From Turritopsis dohrnii (lineage: Eukaryota; Cnidaria; Hydrozoa; Anthoathecata; Oceaniidae), in assembly GCA_027922465.2 (NCBI GenBank), contig BQMF02000166.1:248001-312000 (forward strand): a DNA stretch of 64,000 nt, given 5' to 3'. Of the stretch, positions 58,101-64,000 are shown piece by piece (the first letter of the stretch is position 1; each line of letters starts with the position of its first letter). The notes beneath the pieces are model-generated. The model worked only from the letters and a program-made list of their open reading frames with translations, was not told the DNA's origin and did no database searches. Position numbers and translations under genes: made by a program.

Positions 58101-61100
58101 AAAAAACAATCACATACATTCCTGAAATTCCTGACAACACACATAGAACATAGCAAAATCTATCGCTCTGCATCCAGCTACGCTTTAACATATCCCTGGT
58201 TTGAAAGAACGAGGCATGACGTAATTTTATGCTCACTGACCCAAGCAAATTTAACAAGGTTTTCACCATGAAGTTTTAATGAACTCAATTTGTCACATGA
58301 ACTGTATGATAAATAATTATTGTAAAAGCAGTGATGATGTGTGTGTTATGCCAAAGTTTTACAGCCCCTATGAAGAGATTTTACGCATTGCATCAGTGAA
58401 AATAGAAAATAGAAAAAATTTCTAATCAATTTTTATGAAAAATTAGCATTTTCCTAGTAAAAATTTAGATATCAAACCAGATAAAACTGCTTTATTGATC
58501 AGCGCGCAATAGCAGCTGATCTTTCATTAGCGTTTGTCTGTCCTTCCGTCCGTCCGTCCGTCCGTTATTCCAGAATTTTTGTCCACAGTACTAGCCTGGA
58601 CTCCTCCTTACACTGGAGTAAAGGCTTTGGCGTAGTTAGGTAGCTAAGAATAGAGGCTAGTGTTCAGTGAAGTGGTAGGTACGCCATTTTTTCTTAGTCA
58701 GTGCAGATGCAGTGGAAGATGTTTTTGTTTTTTGCAAGCTTTTTGAAGAGATGATTCGACAGATGAAATATTAAATGATGGAAATAAATGATTTTAGTTC
58801 AGTGTTTTCTTAGAATGTTTTGTGTTATATTTTGTTTGAATGAACGTGTGAAAAACAGAAACACAAATATTTAAAAAAATGTCACTGATGTTTATTGTTT
58901 ATTGATGATAACAACAGTGTTACAATGGTTAGTAATTAATTTCTTGGAACAGTAAAGGATTGAAGCTGTGGCATTAGAGCAAAGGCGAAATTTTATCAGC
59001 CAGACTGAAGACTCATAAACTGACATGAAAACACATCATGGCACAACACACCACAGCCATAATGAAGGGAGCTGTCGAGCCCTTTACTTTATGTGGAGAA
59101 AAGTCTGTTATGTTAATTCAAAGAGTAACTGCAAGTAAAAACGTGACGTTGTATATTATATACAACAAGAAGTTCAGAAAACCCACATAATTTTTTAATA
59201 CACAACAGGATTGAGACAAATGATAATAACATGAAAGAATCTGATTGAGTGTGCTTCTTAAATAGAATTTACTATTGTATTTATGTATGATATTTTATTT
59301 CTGTAAAATTAATTACTGTTAATTTTTCTAATTACGAACAACCTTTTTCTTATTACAAGCTTTAATCAATAAAACACATTCCACCATAACATTCTGTAAA
59401 TTACAAACTATACAATTCCTGGCTGTGTTGTCACTCAAGCCCGAACACAAATGTCACCTTTCAGCAAATATGTATAAGTGATTTGCTTATGAATGTATGT
59501 TTTTACTACCGAAATCTGTTTATTTTTTGTTTCATATTTTTTTCATTTGGGATTTAGGAAGGCTATAGCCATCTTAAATCCTAATAGATTCCAGTGGCGT
59601 AACTGAGTTAAACTTAACGCAGGTGCATTTTTCATGTATTTGGGTTTGGAATATACAATTGTAAAGCACCATGCCAACAAATGCACAAAGCTATTTTATG
59701 CAATTTAGTTGACAAAAAGTTAACGATTTATATAAATTTAGTAAAAAGAATATCATACGAAAAATTGCTTGCTAAGAGAAAAGGGCAACCTAAATCCGAG
59801 GGCGGTGTGATTGCACCCAACACACCCCGCCATTTACGGCACTGTATTCATCACATTTACAGTATGTTTAGGAGTTCTTATTCTGATGAAATAATGTGTG
59901 TGAACATATGTTTTTGAACTAAATGATATTAAATCTGAATACTTGAGTTTAATTTTATAAATCATCATTCTAAGCCCTTATTTTTTGTTGAAAATAACTC
60001 TCTTTTTTTCCTAATTTGGAATCAGTGTTCTCCTTTTGACGAGTGCGATCGCACACGCACGTGCTGTCACACGCGTCAAAAGTCCTAGGCGTACATTTAA
60101 TCGCACGCATCAATTTGTCATCATCGTGCGATTCCACAACGTCTACCCAGTGGGCAACCTTTCAAACAAAGCTTATTATGCAATGGTAATACTTATTTCG
60201 TTTTCACAGTTTTTAAAAGGAAATATTTTCCAATCACGTAAAATATCAGATTGTATAAATTTCGAACGTGTGATCACACTGGTGAGGTACAATGATGCAT
60301 GCGATTTCAATTGCCCACATAGGAAATTTTACGAGTGCGTTTTGCCACACCCATGTTATTTTTAAAAGGAGAAGACAGGGAATGTAATGTTAGTAGAGAT
60401 TTTAGTAGAGGTTTTTGATTACCTTTGACAGTTATTTGCTTATGTCTATCCCAAAGTATATTGTTATACTATTATATATTCACTGTAGTAGTAAAATTAG
60501 GTTAGAGCGATCCTCCTTATCTTTTGTAAACCTGTATACAAATTTGATTGTATAATTTTGTAAGATGTTATAGAGTTACGAAAGGAACTGTTCTACTGAA
60601 TTATACATTGTTTCCCATAATTTTATGGTACACAGTGGCGGATCTAGAGGTATGTCGAAATTTGTGTAGGACAGCATTAACATAATTTGTGAATTCAATT
60701 TATATTACCAATGGGATTATTTGAACGCTTTTCTTTTATGGGTAGATTGCTAACACTCTCCTACACAAATTTCGACATACCTCTAGATCCGCCCCTGGTA
60801 CAATAGGGTAAGGGATTGGAAACTTGTCAAGCTTTTGCAAGAATAAAGATTATACATTTATTATGATGAAATTGTCTTACATATTGATGCAGTTGTTGAT
60901 GTGTTGTTTCTTTCTCCTCGGCAAGAATTATAAGACAAACCTTATCATTTTGACCATGAACACCTTCATTCAATAATAAATTCAAAATAAGTTCTTTTGT
61001 TTTATTAAATTCAATTCCACCCTGATAAGTAAGGACAACATTTTTATCTGAATATCAGGGTGACTTGGTTCATTTTTGCTGAATTATACTATGATAATTA

Positions 61101-63987
61101 TTTAGCGAAATGATGCATTTTTCTTATGCTTTAAAAAAATGCTGCTGATTTAGACTTATTGTTTCTCACTTATTGATTATAGGAATCGGCCTAGTGTGGG
61201 GACCAAACTCTTTTAAAGCTCATGCTTATACTATTACTTTTATAAACACGTATTCTCATGTCTGGCAGTATTTTATCTGAAACTCTAAAAGAAAATGACC
61301 GCATGGGAACATCAGCAAATCATGCAAATTGTTTTGAAATAGTAAAAGGAAATCGTCGATAAAAATGGTCGAACCACAGTGTGGTTAAAGAAACATTTCT
61401 CTTATTTATTTGTTGCATCTGTAACCCTCCTATAATATGAAGTAAGGATGAAATGAAAGTTACCCGTCTTATTTACTGAGGATTATTTAGAAACGAGACT
61501 CTTTAAAAGAGTTTCAACTCAGAGATTTGAGCCGGAGTTTAAACAGGAGCTGCTTTGTCTAGTGCGCTGATCTTCACGCCCTCTATCGTCTTGTTTTCTT
61601 TTCATTTAAAATGAATTTATATGTAGACAGATAGTATGATGAGGTTTTGATAAGTGTTTGATTATATAAAAGTTTTGTACATCAGTTATGTTTTGTTCCA
61701 ATGAATTTTGATAGTGATGATGTGTTTTTGATAGTGATGATGGGTATATACCTGTCTGTGTTTTTCGTGAATTGAAATCCTTTTTAATTTCTTTGGGATT
61801 CCTGTGTCCAAAATGATATTTACAAAAATGATAAAGTTGTTTATAACAAGAATCTTTTCAGTATTACATAATTGTCTCTAATTTCCGAGATAACACATTT
61901 TTTAGATGTTATATGATGTTAAATTATACAGTGCATATTCATAACACAGTAACCAACACTTTTTATTGCAATAACTTAAGATATGATTAGTATTACATCT
62001 TTATAATTTAAAGTTGATTCACAGAAGAATGAAGTGCAGTATTTACTAACTCAGAAGTAACAAGCATCAACAAAATACTATCTTATTACATCATAATTAT
62101 GCATTGCATAATTTGATGATTTTGACATAGAAATATCACCCCAAGGAAACAGAATTTCCAAAAACTGCAAAAGACTTCATAAACAACTTTGTTCTACCAT
62201 CACGAAAATTTTGACGCAATACACATACCTTGAATTAAGATTTACAATCATGTTTGTGCCATGCGGCTCTTGTTACGTATTAAGAGTTATTATTATTACT
62301 CAATAACAGTAATATGTAGCTTTTATTAGCTGTTTGTTAGATTTGATTGATGGTAGATTGATGGTTTACTTATGTCTCTCTGTTCAATCACTGCTTTTTA
62401 AGAGTTAAGAACGAAGATTTACCAAACACTTTTGTAAGTCTTCAGATTGCGTCAATAATAAGCAATTTCCATAATGATGTTACCGTCCAGCTTTTTGGCA
62501 ATGTTTTGTCCAAAAATGATTTTAGACAAAAAAGGAGCAAACTACCTTAAGGGGATTTTTTATGCTAAGCCATTTACGAACACATATCAAGAAATTAGCT
62601 TTGATGAATTGCATTTAAGTGTTGTTTTCGGTAAATTATTATTTCTAGAATTGTTTCAAGCAGTAGCCTGTCCACTCTCTTTCCTGTACAATGTGACGGT
62701 AATTAATTAAACGGCTTTTCCTTTTTGCTGCCACCCGAAATGTCAACGAACATGGAACCACCCTGGATGAGAAGAGAATGTCTATAATAATGTGCCTAAC
62801 CTAATAACTGCACCTCAACCTTAGCCCCACAAGCTATGATAAATTTCGTAATTGAAAAGATTTTAATGTCTTGAAATTACAGTTACTAACTTTATTTTCA
62901 TAAGTTTCTTTTCTGGAAATTCTTCTTGGGTACCTGAAATTTAGTACGCGCAAAAAAACAATTTTTGTCATGCGCAAAAATTAATAGGCGAGAAAACTTC
63001 TACCATTTGTACTGTTTGGATCTGTAAGATCTTAGAAAATTATATGCTTATGCAAATATTGGCCAACAGTTCTTGCTCATGCTAAGATTGAGCAGCACAT
63101 TTGTCGCTGAGTTTGCAGCTCAGGCTGATTTCTTATTATTTATTCGACTAAATAAATTATTTAAACAAAAAATCTGGCCCACACATACCACAAATCCGCA
63201 AGATACCAGTGGGCCATCATCCAAATGATATAAAAACGAACCACCATATGTGTCACGTGGCTGTTGTCAGAGGAAAAAACATTATAATAATATTTACGCT
63301 TTCTTCATAAAAGTTGTTAGGCAATTATAACATCTTACCAATGGCCAGCCAGCAGTGTGTAGCACTAACCCAGGCTGATGTTTACTGGGATCTACTTCCC
63401 ATAACTAAACAGAAAAGAATTTATGGAAGAAGACATTCACATTTAAAACGAATGGATTCATAATCAAACTTCTTTTACTTCTTTTAAACCAATCCCATAA
63501 GTCTGTTGGCAAGAATTCTTCCGTAAGTTAAAACGATCAAACAGTTGTTTGGCCAGGTGGCCATGGCAACCTTCCGCAAATACAGTGAGTTTTGCGTGTA
63601 ACTCCATTCCACGTTCAAAGGTATCCTACAAGTGTGAACAATCAAAACATTACAACTTTTTGAAGTTTCTATAATTTCGTGCAAATGAATCACGTGACTT
63701 ATACCTTGGGCGAACCATCCTTACTTATACCAACATCTGACGTTGCAATTCCTTTCACACTTCCATCGTCATGATATAAAACCTAAAAAACGATCAAAAC
63801 AACCTCCTTCCGTCAGAAAATAAACTTATTTAAGAAAAATAGTAATTAATTTTTTCAAAAGAATCTACCTCGCTCGCAGCGATGCCTGGGTAAATTTCGA
63901 CCTCCATTTCTTCTGCCTGCTCTCCAAGCCATTGTACAAAATGGCCAAGACGAACTAAGTAATTGCCATGGTTATACATGGGTAATC
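52136..63987 (-). CDS. ETFDH: Electron transfer flavoprotein-ubiquinone oxidoreductase, 3' part (5' end outside window)
   Basis: Nine minus-strand exons are seen: 63987-63869, 63782-63705, 63625-63479, 63404-63339, 63260-63189, 53254-53204, 53123-53031, 52938-52776 and 52704-52136. They read through [16 protein letters not shown] [118 protein letters not shown] and [13 protein letters not shown]. The C-terminus has [10 protein letters not shown] and [20 protein letters not shown], giving the four cysteines of the [4Fe-4S] cluster. The enzyme passes electrons from ETF to ubiquinone at the inner mitochondrial membrane through FAD and the cluster. A ~9.9-kb intron (53255-63188) full of repeats separates GFV from VGLD. 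The FAD-binding N-terminus lies beyond the right edge. Confidence 0.9.
53624..53730. repeat. ~41-bp tandem repeat with CGAGTTAGTAACTCG palindrome
   Basis: The unit CGAGTTAGTAACTCGAAATT plus TTTAATTTGCTTTATGTTTTT occurs twice, with partial units before and after, in ETFDH intron sequence. The core GAGTTAGTAACTC is palindromic. Confidence 0.75.
54833..54965. repeat. Imperfect GGGTCCCACC...TTGATTTT tandem repeat
   Basis: About four imperfect units of roughly 33 bp are built on GGGTCCCACCTTTGATTTT and GGGTCGCGGGTCCCAC. They lie in the ETFDH intron just left of the 2.95-kb element. Confidence 0.65.
55252..58198. mobile_element. 2.95-kb DNA element with 35-bp perfect termini and GTTTGAA target duplication, no ORF
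   Basis: Bases 55252-55286 (CAGGGATATGTTAAAGCGTA then GCTGGATGCAGAGCG) and 58164-58198 are exact inverted repeats. GTTTGAA occurs directly outside both ends (55245-55251 and 58199-58205). Further in, TCCTATGTGTGTTGTCA (55345) has an inverted partner near 58132-58148. CAGGG termini and a 7-8-base duplication suit the hAT superfamily. No long ORF is present, so it is a non-autonomous or gutted copy within the ETFDH intron. Confidence 0.75.
58206..59591. other. ETFDH intron sequence, no gene seen
   Basis: AT-rich intron DNA with a CGTC microsatellite near 58541-58564 and no supported coding segment. Confidence 0.4.
59592..59844. mobile_element. hAT-like MITE, uninterrupted relative of 17665-18164 (inverted)
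   Basis: The ends CAGTGGCGTAACTGAGTT and TTTACGGCACTG and the interior match the element at 17665-18164 in reverse orientation, without its nested insert. Flanks GATTC and TATTC share four of five bases, a decayed 5-bp duplication. Confidence 0.7.
60633..60797. mobile_element. hAT-like MITE, 165 bp, with GTACA target duplication
   Basis: The ends CAGTGGCGGATCTAGAGGTA and TACCTCTAGATCCGCCCCTG are near-perfect inverted repeats extending to about 40 bp (to TTTGTGTAGGA). GTACA flanks both sides (60628-60632 and 60798-60802). The element is young-looking and lies in the ETFDH intron. Confidence 0.8.
60803..63188. other. ETFDH intron sequence, no gene seen
   Basis: The open frame at 62474-62710 and others have no recognisable domain. 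The segment runs up to the ETFDH exon at 63189-63260. Confidence 0.4.
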
Positions 63988-64000
63988 CTAACAAGGCAAA

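Overview
This window is AT-rich eukaryotic nuclear DNA. Its protein-coding genes are split into many small exons by short GT...AG introns. Their products are animal proteins: a HIRIP3-like histone chaperone, a DOK7-like PH-PTB adaptor, a voltage-gated calcium channel alpha2-delta subunit, the spliceosome factor CWF19L2 and the mitochondrial enzyme ETF-QO. The calcium channel subunit and PTB adaptor point to an invertebrate metazoan. Base composition, intron style and the dense set of short inverted-repeat elements suggest a cnidarian, possibly a hydrozoan, but that is inference. No prokaryotic, CRISPR or intact viral feature was seen.

Layout: 1-1349 (+) is the 3' end of an Arg/Asp-rich disordered protein. 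2890-5254 (-) is HIRIP3-like, assembled here from five exons that join in phase. 6292-9105 (-) is a DOK7-like docking protein whose first exon(s) were not found. 9.2-20.5 kb is a gene-poor repeat zone with a tRNA-derived SINE, MITEs and a head-to-tail Helitron-like array. 20560-22385 (+) is a secreted-type WAP-domain protein. 25094-34909 (+) is an alpha2-delta gene with intact MIDAS and RRR motifs. 35.2-37.9 kb holds a LINE scrap and a DNA element with long complex inverted repeats around a broken Cys-rich ORF. 38-45 kb is repeats plus a second LINE remnant. 45160-49665 (+) is CWF19L2, with 22 exons in phase. A lone candidate exon lies near 50.1-50.3 kb (-), followed by a large foldback repeat. 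52136-63987 (-) is the 3' two-thirds of ETFDH, with a ~9.9 kb intron full of transposable elements; the gene runs off the right edge.

The genes do not form a functional unit. They are unrelated housekeeping and signalling genes with repeats between and inside them. The most unusual content is the mobile-element fauna: several elements starting CAG(G/T)G with clean 5-bp target duplications, a nested TTAA insertion, a 2.95-kb ORF-less element with 35-bp termini, a Helitron array whose termini can be read base by base, and the Cys-rich-ORF foldback element.
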